A DNA stretch of 64,000 nucleotides from Vespa crabro (GCF_910589235.1 NC_060961.1:4985001-5049000); one strand, 5' to 3'. Numbered from the stretch's first letter, positions 47,328 through 58,583 are shown. The notes: generated by a model from the letters alone, not told the origin. Made by a program: numbers and translations.

Positions 47328-48578
47328 CGAAAGATCTTCTACAATGCAACGACTCCAGGATGAATATCAAGATGTATCTATTCGAAACAAGTCTCGCATA
47401 CTATATTGACTTCTTGAACACAATTATTGTAAAGTTTGCAAGAAGTAATCATAAATGTTTGGAATCGATTTTAATATTATTTATATATCGTAGATAGTGA
47501 ATATTTCTATGTAATGTTGAAAAATAATTTAGAAAGTAATATATTCGGAACTAAATGTTTTTGTCACTTCAAAGGCTTTCAACAAATTTTAATCAAACTA
47601 CGTATAATGAATGCATATAATTATACTGTACAGATTAAATTGATGAAATGTTATTATAAATTGCACTTTATCATTTATACATTAAGAACAAATAGTGCAA
47701 TTAATGTGTACAATACGTCATACAACATTTTATAATTTATTTTATGAAAGAAAACATAATTTTGAGAGGAACATCACAAAATTAATAATATAAATATTTG
47801 ATCTTTTGAAATCACGAACATTCAGACCTTTCGTAAATAATACTATATACAAATTTCTTATTACTATTGTTATCTAAATTGAAAAAAATATCTTATGAAA
47901 TTTTGAATCGTTTTGCCATTAGAGATAAGTCACATTTTGATGTCTGACCATGTCAAAATACTCATCATAGTAGAGTTCGATACATAGTTGAAAATAGGAA
48001 AATGCGAGCAAACATACACGAGTAGTCGTTCTGTGTAGGATATTGCAACGAACAAAACGTCGCTCTACGCGGTAACTCGACAAACAAAACGGAACATACT
48101 GTCTGCCTAAATCGCGCCAATCGATCAATCGATCGATCGAGCTCCCGATCAACGAGTCTATTCTCAATTAGCACCAGTCCGATTAACGACCGTATATATC
48201 GGAGCCATTCGGGTACGTGCGTGTTTAGATTTAATTGCACGACAAACCCGTAACTCGTTCGACTCACCGATTCACTATTTTATTTTTTGTATTCATACAT
48301 ACATGTAAAATTCATTGTATCTATTTAACGACGTATCAATTCAAACTACGCCAGTTTTTCTGTTGAAAAATTGGCATATTTTCGAAAGATCCTAAATACG
48401 AAATATATATGTATATTACATTTTTCTTCTACTCGAGAAATATCATTTTACATTTCATACTTGCATATAACTCGTGCATTCGATTTTCATATATATAAGT
48501 TTCAAATATCTTTACTGTAGGAAACATCGTTTTTTACTTTACAAAAAAGTATTACGTTACATCGTTTGTTGGACCCAT

Positions 48579-48830
48579 AAAAGGAGAAAAAGAGAGAAAG
48601 AAAGGAAGAGAGAAAGAAAGAAAGAAAGAGAGAAGGAAAGGGAGAGGATGAAAACTTGAGGATTTCGCTAGTGCATGGAAAACATTTATTCGCTCGACTT
48701 CACACAAGCCTCAGTTCGTTCGTTCCCATATCGAGGGGTCTCCTTGACGATGCGATGACGAAAGAGCGAATTCTGCGTGTGCAATAACTCCTTTTTAGTC
48801 TCTCTCTCTTTCTCTTTCTCTCTTTCTCTA

Positions 48831-48863
<33 letters not shown>

Positions 48864-48884
48864 ATCTCTCTTTCTCTCTCTCTT

Positions 48885-48931
<47 letters not shown>

Positions 48932-48932
48932 T
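48579..48932. repeat. Opposed GA and CT tracts
   Basis: A GAAA/GA tract (48579-48647) is followed 150 bp later by a long CT/TTTC tract (48797-48932). The two are approximately complementary, so a transcript could form a long purine-pyrimidine hairpin. Confidence 0.85.
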
Positions 48933-49139
48933 CCTTTTCCAGTTCTAGTAGCGTGAGTAAACGAACATGCGGGCCATTCTGCATCCATGGAATCGTAAAA
49001 GCACAAAGAGAACATGACGTTTTACATTTGCATCCAACGACTATCCTTGCTACTTTTCAACAAACACGAATGAAGAGAAAGAGAGAGAAGAAAAGAGATC
49101 GTAAATTATCTTTCCGAATGATCATTGAGAATGTAATAG

Positions 49140-49212
49140 AAAGAAAGAAAGAAAGAGAAAGAGAAAGAGAGAGAGGGAGAGAGTATGTGTGTGTGTGTGT
49201 GTGTGTGTGTGT
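49140..49212. repeat. Compound (GA)n-(GT)n microsatellite
   Basis: A GAAA/GA purine tract passes into about 13 GT units. Confidence 0.9.
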
Positions 49213-49574
49213 CTTACTTCTACGTACGATCGAATAACTTCTACTGCGACATTGCAATTACAGTCAACGAAGAGAAGGTGGTATCAGTCGAGAGTACTGA
49301 CGATATCGATTCTCGCGGGACATATTTTCTCTCAAAGTGAAATAAGTACTTACGATATTGTAAAGCAACAAATACAAAGACACTAGATATATTGTTCGTT
49401 TTATAAGGGACAAGTCACGGAATTGGGTCGGTTTTTATCTTTCGTATTATTGAAGATGAAAGTAACTACGGTAACACTTAAGAGAAAACTAAATTCGTTA
49501 AAAAGTAGATCTTATTGCGATCTTCAACTTTTCTTTTCTTCTCCTTTTTTTTCTTTTTTCTTTTTTCTTTTTCA

Positions 49575-49636
49575 GAAGAAGAAGAAGAAGAAGAAGAAGA
49601 AGAAGAAGAAGAAGAAGAAGAAGAAGAAGAAGAAGA
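49575..49636. repeat. (GAA)n trinucleotide repeat
   Basis: About 20 pure GAA units behind a pyrimidine-rich stretch. Frames read poly-Glu, poly-Lys or, on the minus strand, poly-Ser, none with a supporting context. The TTTCTTTTTCAG just upstream is splice-acceptor-like by composition. Confidence 0.95.
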
Positions 49637-49753
49637 AAAATTCTTTCGCAATTTTATTAACGTAACCATATTCAAGAGAACTTCAAACAAGCGCGATTGA
49701 ATCACCAATCTAATTCACGTTAATCTTTGAAAATTTAATACTCATAATAATAA

Positions 49754-50020
49754 AGATTTGATAAATCAGAAAATCAAGTTTCGCCTGGGAGCGATAACGA
49801 TGATTTGAAATCAAGCGGAACCGTCGTCGGAAGTATCGACAACGGTCCATTTCGTTATTTACCCATGATTTCGCTCGAATTGCCGGTGACAAAATCACCG
49901 GGATGTGGGGGAGCAAACAAAAGAGATAAACCTGGGGCCTGGCGTGAGAGAACTGAAACACGAACGACCGAGATAGCACGCATAATGAAACGTTTTCATT
50001 GGACGTTGTTAAGCTGGCCG
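49754..50020 (+). CDS. Possible coding exon with good donor, unknown protein
   Basis: From the codon after an in-frame TAA at 49751-49753, one frame is open for 89 codons to 50020. A GTAAGC donor follows at 50021-50026, and a stop lies just inside the intron. The product is non-repetitive, with GSIDNGPFRYLPMISLELPV in its middle and MKRFHWTLLSWP at its end. The segment is GC-richer than its flanks. No strong acceptor is visible, so the true 5' end is unknown; a first exon starting at the ATG near 49866 is an alternative. I do not recognise a family. Confidence 0.22.
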
Positions 50021-50454
50021 GTAAGCTAACGTTATACGTATAAATTGAAATAAAATAAAAAAAATAATAAATAAATAAAAGGAAAACAAAGAAACAAACA
50101 AGAACAAGAAGAAAAAGAAAAGAGAAAAATAGAGAGAAAGAGAAAGAGATAATGATAAAGGAGGAGGAGGAGGAGGAGGAGCAGAAGGAGAAGGAAGAGT
50201 AGGAAAGAAAGAAATAGAAAAAAGTGAAAGCAAATGAGAAAAAATAAAAAAAAAGTGGAAGCAAGTCACCTGGCTGCCAGGTTTTGTGCGGTTCAACGAA
50301 ATTCAACAAATTCCCCTTTCTTGTCCCTTCGATCCCCGTGCCTTTTCACGAACCCCATAACACCTTCGCGTTCGACCAAACCCCAAAGTTTGCTTCATGT
50401 CGAGTATATCTCTTTTCTTTTCACCGTTACCCTCCCGTTAAATCGTTGCACTTT

Positions 50455-50632
50455 TGAGAGTTAATTAATGATCCCCGTGGTAATTGATTATTCCGCCCAT
50501 CCGATGGTCGCTCCTGTGCCGTACATTATCATTGGATTTATCGCCGTTATAAACTTTGCGCCAGGGTATATCGTTCGAGCGGAATATCACAGCCGAGCGA
50601 TTCGTTGAAAAGATATTGGCTTAATTAAAGTC
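50455..50632. promoter_or_regulatory. Homeodomain-word-rich complex island, candidate enhancer
   Basis: TTAATTAATG at 50461-50470 and TAATTGATTA at 50481-50490 are extended homeodomain words, 11 bp apart. They are followed by about 130 bp of complex sequence with no open frame throughout, including TTTATCGCCGTTATAAAC. The stretch ends at a CT tract. Composition suggests a conserved non-coding element; conservation is untested. Confidence 0.25.
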
Positions 50633-51002
50633 TTCTCTCTCTCTCTCTCTCTCCCCCCTCCCGTTCTCTTCTCGTTTTCTCTCACTTTCTATTTATCTAG
50701 TCATTTATCTATCTATCTCAAAGTAACGGAGTTAATTCGGAAGGACGTTTTCTTTATTTTTGTTTTCTTTTTTCCTTCTTTTCTTTCTTCTTCTTTCGGA
50801 ACGGAAAAAACATGGAGTAGTACACACCTTTCGCATGAAAATCAAAGCCAACGAAAAGAATAAGAAGAAAATGAATAAAGAAAATGAGGAAGGAAAAAAG
50901 GGAAAATGGAGAAAGAAAACAAAAAAAAAAAAAGAAGAAAAGAAAAAGAAAAGTAACAAGCTTGACGGCGTACGCGTCCGTTTCTACTTTGAAAACGATG
51001 TG

Positions 51003-51097
51003 GCGTTAACGTGGCGCCGAGCGTTAACGCGCCGTGACACAACGATCTCGCCTCTATATTGGGATTATTCGCATTCGAGCTAACTGAAACGTTAACG
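51003..51097. promoter_or_regulatory. Three CGTTAACG palindromes within 95 bp
   Basis: The 8-bp palindrome CGTTAACG occurs at about 51004, 51022 and 51090, in a GC-rich stretch that also has the palindrome GGCGCC. Three copies of an 8-mer so close together is unusual. It could be a cluster of sites for a dimeric DNA-binding protein. Confidence 0.22.
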
Positions 51098-52880
51098 CAG
51101 GACCTTTTCGCAGTATCGGTCTGCCCGTTTAACGAAGCGAAATAGAAATTTGCAGGAACGTAAGCCGTAAGCGAACGTCAGAATTGGAATTTTTCGAGGA
51201 ACGCTCGATCGTCCCGTAAAATCGTGATCGTTGCAATTTTCTTGATCTTTTAAGCGTAAATATGAAAACGAATAATACAATTCGTTAGTCTTCAAATGAA
51301 CGTAAATATCATTACCACGTTAGAATCTTAAGATTATCACGTACAATTTGAAATAAATTGATAGAGATTATAATCTATTATCTTTGTATGTATATATTAA
51401 TAAAAATTAATTATCGTTACTCGTTATATACGTTCGAAAATATTAAAAATATATGAGAATAAAAAGTGGAAGATAAAAGGGATGAAAATATTGATATTCT
51501 CGTTGGAAGAAATAATTGCGACTTGTTGTCTATACGAGGAAGCGAGAAGAAAACGAGGAGGAAAGAGAAAAAGGGAGAGAATTCTTGGTAGTGAAAACAG
51601 GGCGTAGAAGGAGGATGTATCGTGTCACATGCTTGTTTGCAGTTCCCCGTGCTTCTCTACCGCGATTCGGCATCCTGGCATGCCTATCCCTGGTCTCGGC
51701 TCGTATACACCCCTGTCTCGTTGCATGTTTCTATATCTATGTTGGTGCATATAAACATATAATCTATATACGTGCATATACATAGATAGATATATAATAC
51801 ACGTTCAGGAGATATGAGAACGGTTGAGAGCTCAACACTCTCACCCTTTCTTCACCACCTTTTTCAACCACTTCTCACCCTCATCTCTCTCTTGTCATCG
51901 AAATATCTATGTAAGCTCGGTGGTTGTCGTTCCTTCTAAGAAGAAATTCCTATAGGTTCGTGTCAGGAAACGCAAGGCGATCCGTGATGAGAAAAATTGA
52001 AAGGCTACGAGGGTGAGTGAAATAAGGGGAAGTCATCGTTTTCTTTTACTCCTTTGTTTGCGTACACTTGAAGCGTCAAGTTTTCTCTGTCAGTTAAAAA
52101 GTGACGGTCGAGGGAAAAATATCGTAATATGATTTATAATGAAATTAAAGTTCCATTCTTATTATTTTCCTTATGAACGATAAATAGAAGAGAAACAGAT
52201 AAGTTTTAAAAAGAAAATTCAAGTAATCTTTATACGATTACCCTTAATAAAGTTAATTTTTATATAATTTCGTATATCTCTGATACGGTGCAAAGATTCC
52301 GGCATCGCATAATTTTGTTCGTTTAGATTTTAAAAATGATTTAACTTCTTTTCTGCCAACATTCAGTTATTATTTTTGCATCGCAAGCTTTCTTTGTCTA
52401 CCGAGAGGCATCGTAAAATGTGCACACCACGGGCGGCTTCCTTGTCGTCGTTTTAAAACAAAACGAATTTTCTTAGATTTATTCGTGGAGATACTTTTGG
52501 CGAACGTTCACGAGAACATAAATAACGCGGACAAGTTCGGTACTTCTCCGTTTATTTCATTTATTTCTCCCCAATCCTCCCCTAACCCTCAACCCCAACT
52601 TCTATATTCGAAGGTGTAATCGTGGAAGCCACGATATATCGCGATTCTCGCGGTGATTTAAAACTCTCGAATCTGTTTATCGAGAGAAGCTTGCTTGATT
52701 TACGTAACACGAAGTGAAACTCGCCACGGCGAAAGGACGATACGTTCGAAGTTTCGAGAATACGATCGAAGGAGGAAACATTTTCGTAAGATGTGAAGGT
52801 ATATAGTTCGTTTCGATTCGAAAGCATGAGAGATAGTCTTTCGCATTTACGGAATTGATAGACCTATCCCTCCCTTGTAG

Positions 52881-52948
52881 AAACTCGGAAACACCCGACG
52901 ATAAACGGGAATGAAGTTCGTACGAAACGACGAGGACTGTTAGCTCCA
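52881..52948 (+). CDS. Possible 68-nt internal exon
   Basis: The pyrimidine-rich acceptor CCTATCCCTCCCTTGTAG (52863-52880) and the perfect donor GTAAGT (52949-52954) bound 68 nt. Only the frame starting at 52883 is open, giving 22 codons of basic composition. The minus strand also carries a longer open frame here (52677-53018), so strand is uncertain. The segment could be a 5'-UTR exon. No family is recognisable. Confidence 0.18.
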
Positions 52949-53487
52949 GTAAGTATTTCAAAGCTCTTCCGTCGATTACTATCGCGTTTTCGAACGTTTC
53001 GCGTGAACGCGAATGCAACTTTAAAGGATGACGTCAAAATCATATAATGAAGTTACGGATCAAAAACGAAGAGAATATACTTCGATCATTTATAAAACTT
53101 TAAACCGGTACTTATAGAATATAAGTTCTTTATTTTCTTCTTTTACTTTTACAAGAAGAAAAGGTTAACCAGTTCAAATCGAGGAACGCAAAAGTTTCAT
53201 GAAAACGCAAAGAGCGAGAGAGTACCATGAACGAGAAGAGACAAGAAGACCGGTGTATCGTAACACGTTTCTCGAGGAATTTCGAGTTGGAATTCTTGAA
53301 ATTCGTTCGAGTCTTGTAGAAAACAGAAACGGGAATTAAGAAGGGGAAAACGGAACAGACATTCTATCCTGTTTTCATCGATGGCAGTAGGATCCATTGG
53401 TATCACTCGGAATAACCCTTCATTCAATTGTGTTTCCACGAAGGAAGAGAACGGAATCGTAAAGGAGAAGGAAAAACAAAGAAAGGA

Positions 53488-53531
<44 letters not shown>

Positions 53532-53687
53532 GGAAGACTCGTTAAAGACTCGCATACGTACAGGCCGATGAAGATGAAAACAATTAACTGGCCTCCAAGC
53601 GTAATCAGATTTCTGTCTACGTAGAAAACGACGTTATTCACAAATGCGAATGCGTAAGGTATTCACGTATTAAAAGGAGAATGAGAA

Positions 53688-53729
<42 letters not shown>

Positions 53730-53963
53730 TAAAAGGAAATTGTAGGAAGAAAGAAGTCTATACCGGAGAGAGTTAACGATCCAATCGTTGCTCTCATTGG
53801 AAGCTGGAAAATCGAGTATTAGCTCGTCCTGTGTTTCTTAATTTTCACAGCCACAATGGTCGTGAAAAGGATAGTCTCGATGGAGTTACCAGGACGATCG
53901 ATTTGTTAGAATTTTCAAGTAATACCGAAATCGTTGGTCGGACCATGAATGGTCGAGCGATGA

Positions 53964-54016
53964 AACGAACGAACGAACGAACGAACGAACGAACGAACGA
54001 ACGAACGAACGAACGA
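53964..54016. repeat. (AACG)n tetranucleotide microsatellite
   Basis: About 13 uninterrupted AACG units ending in AATG. It reads as Thr-Asn-Glu-Arg repeats in every phase, so the overlapping frame is not evidence of a protein. Confidence 0.94.
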
Positions 54017-54421
54017 ATGAACCCGAAATGGTCAAAATGGCGCGCGAGAGCGGTTCATTTGTTTTAATTACATCCGCTCGTTAACGTGCCCTTGCGGTAC
54101 TACGAAAATGCCGGAGAGATAGAAACGACCGAGTGGGGGAGGGTATGGATTTTCGCGAAACACGTCGACGCGTCGATATATCCGCCTATGTATGTTTGTA
54201 TATGTGTATATATACACGTGTACGTACGTGATAGAGATTGGATGGGCGAATAGTGGCAAGAGTAGAGATAGATAACGACCAGAACTGGTCGGAACACGAA
54301 AAGATTGCCTTAACTTTCGCCATAAATAAAGAAATGCGCAAGGAGGAGAGGATAATGCAAGGAGGAATGCAGAGCGATAAGCCGCTTTAATAATAATAAA
54401 CGAGCAAGGAGTGGGACAAAG

Positions 54422-54471
<50 letters not shown>

Positions 54472-55003
54472 TTCTCTGTCTCTTACTCTTCTATATACTC
54501 CTAAGAGAAATACCTTATTATTATACTCCACCGTTGGAACAAGGTTTATGCTTATCCCGAACATTATCTACTTGCAATTTTTTTACCAGAGATACTTCAG
54601 CCTCCTTTTATATTTTAATTACTTTTCGAAACTTTTAAATCAAAGAACGGAATTAATCCTTCCGTTTTAACTCCTCACATGGGAAATGTAAACATATAAA
54701 ATATCATTTCGACAATCATTTTTAATCTAAAGATCAAATTTATTTTTATTTGATAATTAATTATCTTCAAAGAACACGTAAATTAATTTTCTATTAATCG
54801 AAAAAAATAATTGTATAATGTACTGCTAATTAACGAGTAATAATTCTCTCCTTCTTATACTTTTTTCCTCCCCTTCCTTTTCCTATCTTTCAATATTTCG
54901 ATAAAATCGATTAAAATCGACAAACGGAAAATCAACTCGATCGTTTGATCGTTATAAACGTCATACGCGAGAATCTTCGAATCTTCTCCGATATTGCAAT
55001 GAT

Positions 55004-55051
<48 letters not shown>

Positions 55052-55170
55052 AAACGGCTCGCAACGATGATACACCCTAGCGTACGACTCGACTGCATAA
55101 TATGCAAATCAACGACCAAGCGCGGCCGATCCACGAACACTCACGCACTCATACTCTAACACTCTCTCAT

Positions 55171-55213
<43 letters not shown>

Positions 55214-55216
55214 CTC
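54422..55216. repeat. CT, GA and CT tracts in alternating orientation
   Basis: CT at 54422-54476, GA at 55004-55048 and CT again at 55168-55216. The GA tract can pair with either CT tract, giving competing long hairpins in single-stranded nucleic acid. Confidence 0.85.
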
Positions 55217-55866
55217 TGGAAATTACTGATGGAAATCTCGTTCGGTATCTACCTACTTAATGAATAGATACGCGAGAGTGCACCCCTCCGGATCCTCACG
55301 GAAATTCGAAACGATTCGGTCAACGATAAACTCGATAACGTTTCGTCCTAATGCTTGTCTCGCGAATTCGTGTTTCTCCTATCAAAACGCACGTAAAGAT
55401 AGCAAAACGATTCTCCTCTATTCGCGATTCGGCTTTTGAAAACGAGATAATTCGTAGGGACACCGTGTTTCATTGGTGGATCTTATATAAAAAGAAAAAA
55501 AAGAAAAAAGAAAACAAAAAAACGTAAAAAAAAATCCTATACCGTTTGTACGATTTATCTTGACGACATATCTATGCAAATGTTTCGTAAAATTTCAATA
55601 AAATCGGCTGGCTCGTATTGTTAAAATTTAATTATTCAGCATTGTATGATTGTTGTTTTAAAATTATACAAATAATTAATCTGTTATTGTATTTTCACGT
55701 AGGTTTACATAAAATAAAAATAATAATAATAATAATAATAAATAAATAAATAAAAAGATTCATTAAAATTGTGATAATCTATTAATAACAAATTATAATT
55801 TACAATAGAAATGACAAATTGAAAAATAAAAATTAATGAAAATGACAATTTTCCTCTTTCTGTCAG

Positions 55867-56065
55867 AGAATTGATTATTATCGGACCAGTCGATAAGCAA
55901 CAGGGATGGGTGTTTCAAGGTAAATTGTCAATAATAGGACGTATCGGTCATCTAGGTCGAATTCGTAGCTTCGAATCGTCGATACCTCGGGATGATATCG
56001 TACGTGGATCTTCATCTAGAGGAGGGAGATATCGTCGACCACAGTTCGGATATCGATTACTGTAA
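55867..56065 (+). CDS. Possible 3'-terminal coding exon, unknown protein (plus strand)
   Basis: An excellent acceptor, TTTTCCTCTTTCTGTCAG (55849-55866), precedes a frame open from 55868 for 65 codons to TAA at 56063-56065. The product is non-repetitive, with ELIIIGPVDKQQGWVFQGKL at its start and a basic, Arg/Gly-rich, aromatic tail ending RRPQFGYRLL. A GTAAAT donor-like word near 55920 would allow a shorter exon. The minus strand is also open over most of this interval, so only one reading can be right. I do not recognise the family. Confidence 0.25.
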
Positions 56066-56187
56066 CCGTAGAGAGATCTAAGACCTTCCGTTGTCCATTG
56101 TGATCTACTTGTCTTGGACACTCCGAATATACTCGAGTAATTATCGACAAATTGTTCTCGATTGCCATAGAACACGAATAGTTCGAA
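55948..56187 (-). CDS. Possible 3'-terminal coding exon, unknown protein (minus strand)
   Basis: On the minus strand a frame runs 79 codons from TTC, directly after an in-frame TAG whose AG could be the acceptor, to TGA at 55948-55950. The product is entirely non-repetitive and protein-like: after a FELFVFYGNREQFVDNYSSI start it contains SLYGYSNRYPNCGRRYLPPL and an acidic DEDPR stretch. The acceptor TTTCAACGATAG is only moderate. The overlap with the plus-strand candidate makes strand assignment uncertain. No family is recognised. Confidence 0.25.
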   Translation of the reverse strand, partial: FELFVFYGNREQFVDNYSSIFGVSKTSRSQWTTEGLRSLYGYSNRYPNCGRRYLPPLDEDPRTISSRGIDDSKLRIRPR

Positions 56188-56936
56188 CTATCGTTGAAAG
56201 TACTCTTTAATATAATTTCGAAGTATCTTTTATTCGATCAGTTTGATCCAATAATTTTCTTTCAAACTGATCATAATCCAATTAATCTTATTATTGAATT
56301 AAAAATGTTATCATTGTTTATTTTTCATAATGAAAAAAGAAAATATAAGATGAATTTTTGTAAAAAAAAAATATACAAAATCCGAAGATCAATGAAAAAA
56401 CTAAATTAATAAATCCATTCTATTTCAGCTCTAAAGAATAATGATTCTTAGAAAAAAAAAAAAAAAGTGTATAAGTCAACTCGAAAAAAACTTCTTCACG
56501 AGGTCGTACGAGTTGCCTGCCCTGTAATAGTTTCTCGAGATATACGCCGACTAGCGGAATAGAATCGTCTCTCTTTACTCGCTTTCGCATTCCACGCCTC
56601 CTCGTACTATGTATTCGAGAAGAAGAAGAAAAAGTAGAGAAAAAGGAAAAAAAGAAGAAGAAGAAGAAGAAGAAGATAAAGAAGAAAAAGAAGAAGAAAA
56701 AGAAGAAAAAAATAGAAAAAGGAAGAGAGCTAGAGGGAAGCAAAAAAAGAAAAAGAAAGAAAGAAAGAAAGAAAGAAAAAAGGAACGTCGGATTTAAAAC
56801 GCCGGAGGCTTTCGAGCGCAAAGTGCTCGAGCCAGCAAGCCCTCCCTTACACCCTTTCTCACTCCCGGATAATTTCCACGTTGGTTCCACTCGGAGTTCC
56901 CTTTAGACGAGTAACTTAGAACGAGAGGCAACTTAC
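56188..56936. other. Non-coding segment with GAA-type purine tract
   Basis: 56190-56460 is AT-rich. 56611-56780 is a long purine tract of AAG/GAA units ending in GAAA repeats. The flanking stretches 56470-56600 and 56790-56930 are CpG-rich and complex. The 156-codon minus-strand frame over the purine tract is a Phe/Ser artefact. Confidence 0.55.
56611..56780. repeat. (AAG)n / (GAAA)n purine tract
   Basis: About 170 bases of almost pure purine on the plus strand, made of AAG and AAAAAG units with a GAAA tail. Long purine mirror tracts can form triplex (H-DNA). Confidence 0.88.
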
Positions 56937-57046
56937 GTACTTTAGGCTTTGCTCTCGTGCGTGCTTTTACTTTTGGTGCCGGCGCGTAACGCCCACCGCG
57001 AAGTGTTTTCCATTTGGCTGACCTTGCAGCAACGTACTGCGGCAAC
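56937..57046 (-). CDS. Possible 110-nt internal exon, basic peptide (minus strand)
   Basis: Read on the minus strand, a long pyrimidine-rich stretch ending CTTTCTATATGTTACTAG is a good acceptor (AG at 57047-57048), and a perfect GTAAGT donor follows (56931-56936). Only one frame stays open over the 110 nt. Its product is strongly basic, with SAKWKTLRGGRYAPAPKVKA in it. A second acceptor, TTGCCGCAG, 10 nt further in would give 100 nt. The segment is GC-richer than its flanks. No family is recognised. Confidence 0.22.
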
Positions 57047-57048
57047 CT

Positions 57049-58527
57049 AGTAACATATAGAAAGAGAACGAAGAGGAATACGTGGTTAGAAATTTTTTTA
57101 AAACGACTCCTTAAACTGTCATTCACGTGAAACCGTATAACTTGTTTGGATAGTTACTATGTCGCAAACAGATCGCAATTAAAACTAAAACATCGTCCTT
57201 AATGATAAGATCCGTAATGTTTCTCTAACGTTTATTAGCACTACTTGTCGTACGTATTCTAGAGAATAATTAAAGGCTATGAAGTATTTAATCCTGTAAA
57301 ACGTATGTTAAAGTACATAAGATGTAAGAACAAAATCATAAGATTAAATAAACTATAATATAAAAATGTATCATAATCATAGACATAAGCGGATGATCAA
57401 ACACTTCGATATGATATATATAAGACTGCGTCCAATCGATCAGAATTCTTGTTGAGCGGCACTTTCGCTCTAACAAAGCTTGCTTAAACAAACAATCTCT
57501 CATCGTATACATACACACTATTCACACTATCTATAAACACATATATTTTACAATAAAAAATTTTATTTGTAAGAATGATCGATTTAAAAATAATTTGATT
57601 TGTGTATATTAAAAATATCGATCTATGTGTTAAACCATTCTCGAAATTAAATCTACATATTTGTGTATTCATACAAAGGCATACATAAATATTTATACAG
57701 ATAATAATAAACATAAATAAACATAAATTAGTCTATATATGTACAGAATTTACGAATTTATAAACGATTCTCAGTTAATGATAATAAAATAACTTATCTA
57801 TGGTAATTCAATGCCTCAAACGAATAAAGATAATAAAATTAATCATTAAGATTTATATTATTTAATATCAAATTTTTATTCTAATATTTACAAATGTCTA
57901 CAAAAAATATTTTCTTTTCACTGATAGTTACACTTTCTACGAGATTTTCATATCTAAAAAATTTCAGAATTTGTTCGTCCCATTTGATAATATTCGATTC
58001 GTTGTAACCATTGATAACAATTTTACGTATCATTAATGGGTTATGAATAAGTTTTGAAGATATACTCATAAAGGAACATGTCGAGAATTTATAATTCGGA
58101 AATTGAGGAAGCAATGTTATTGTTTCACCCAATCCTATTGATTTCAAATCGAATGTCAGATTTACGAGCGGAATGTCTGATAATCAATATAAAATGAAGT
58201 AGACATCCAACGTACATAAATCACACCTTTGATTTATCTTTCATTGAGAAACACTATTTTCAAATATTTATATTAATTTATTAAAAAATTATTATTATCT
58301 ATATTTGATAGAATATTTGATAATTAATCCTGTTGAATAAAAGTAAAAAAATCATTTGCAACGAAACAAATAAAAATCACTTATAATTTCATTGATATTA
58401 GATTTACGATCTTTAATTTCAAATTTCATAATGAAAGTTACAGAAATCATAAATATTATTTTTTATCAATTTATATTATATACAATTTTATTATTGTTAT
58501 CTAATATTAACTCGCTTTCCCACCCCC

Positions 58528-58583
<56 letters not shown>

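Larger units (their letters stand above)
45804..49753. other. Non-coding segment rich in GA, CT, TA and GT repeats
   Basis: This holds GA at 46505-46576, TA at 46858-46901, CT tracts at 47097-47143 and 47258-47327, GA at 48579-48647, CT at 48797-48932, GA-GT at 49140-49212 and GAA at 49575-49636. A 23-nt segment at 47161-47183 sits between a CT-tract acceptor and GTAAGT but is too short to trust. The intervals 46080-46300 and 47400-47900 are AT-rich and featureless. A complex stretch at 48040-48270 contains GATC/CGAT repeats. Confidence 0.5.
50021..52880. other. Non-coding segment with candidate regulatory islands
   Basis: This holds purine-rich DNA at 50080-50250 including a GGA array, complex non-coding sequence at 50270-50640, a short CT run at 50632-50653, A/G-rich DNA at 50850-50960, a CGTTAACG cluster at 51003-51097, AT-rich DNA at 51300-51490, a CpG-poor stretch at 51600-51960 and AT-rich DNA at 52090-52360. 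No gene is supported. Confidence 0.5.
52949..55866. other. Non-coding segment with opposed GA and CT tracts
   Basis: This holds GA tracts at 53490-53525, 53690-53727 and 55004-55048, CT tracts at 54422-54476 and 55168-55216, an AACG array at 53964-54016, A-rich DNA at 55490-55530 and AAT/AAAT repeats at 55718-55755. Minus-strand frames at 53197-53439 and 53420-53641 are partly non-repetitive, but lack splice support and are not called. Confidence 0.5.

Noticed and set aside
49710..50309. 199-codon minus-strand frame
   Set aside because: Most of it is poly-Phe/Ser from a purine tract. The non-repetitive end overlaps the better-supported plus-strand candidate at 49754-50020.
53160..53190. CCAGTTCAAATCG, reminiscent of a tRNA T-arm or B box
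   Set aside because: No A box at the right distance and no acceptor or anticodon stem could be drawn.
52582..53439. Cluster of non-repetitive minus-strand frames (52582-52827, 52677-53018 and 53197-53439)
   Set aside because: No start context, splice signals or family resemblance. The CpG-rich wording (TCG, CGA, ACG) lowers stop frequency in all frames.
53420..53641. Minus-strand frame with a hydrophobic segment (LITLGGQLIVFIFIGLYV)
   Set aside because: It looks like a membrane span, but begins at a GTG, has no acceptor nearby and runs into a GA-tract Ser-Leu repeat. Chance hydrophobic stretches are common in AT-rich DNA.
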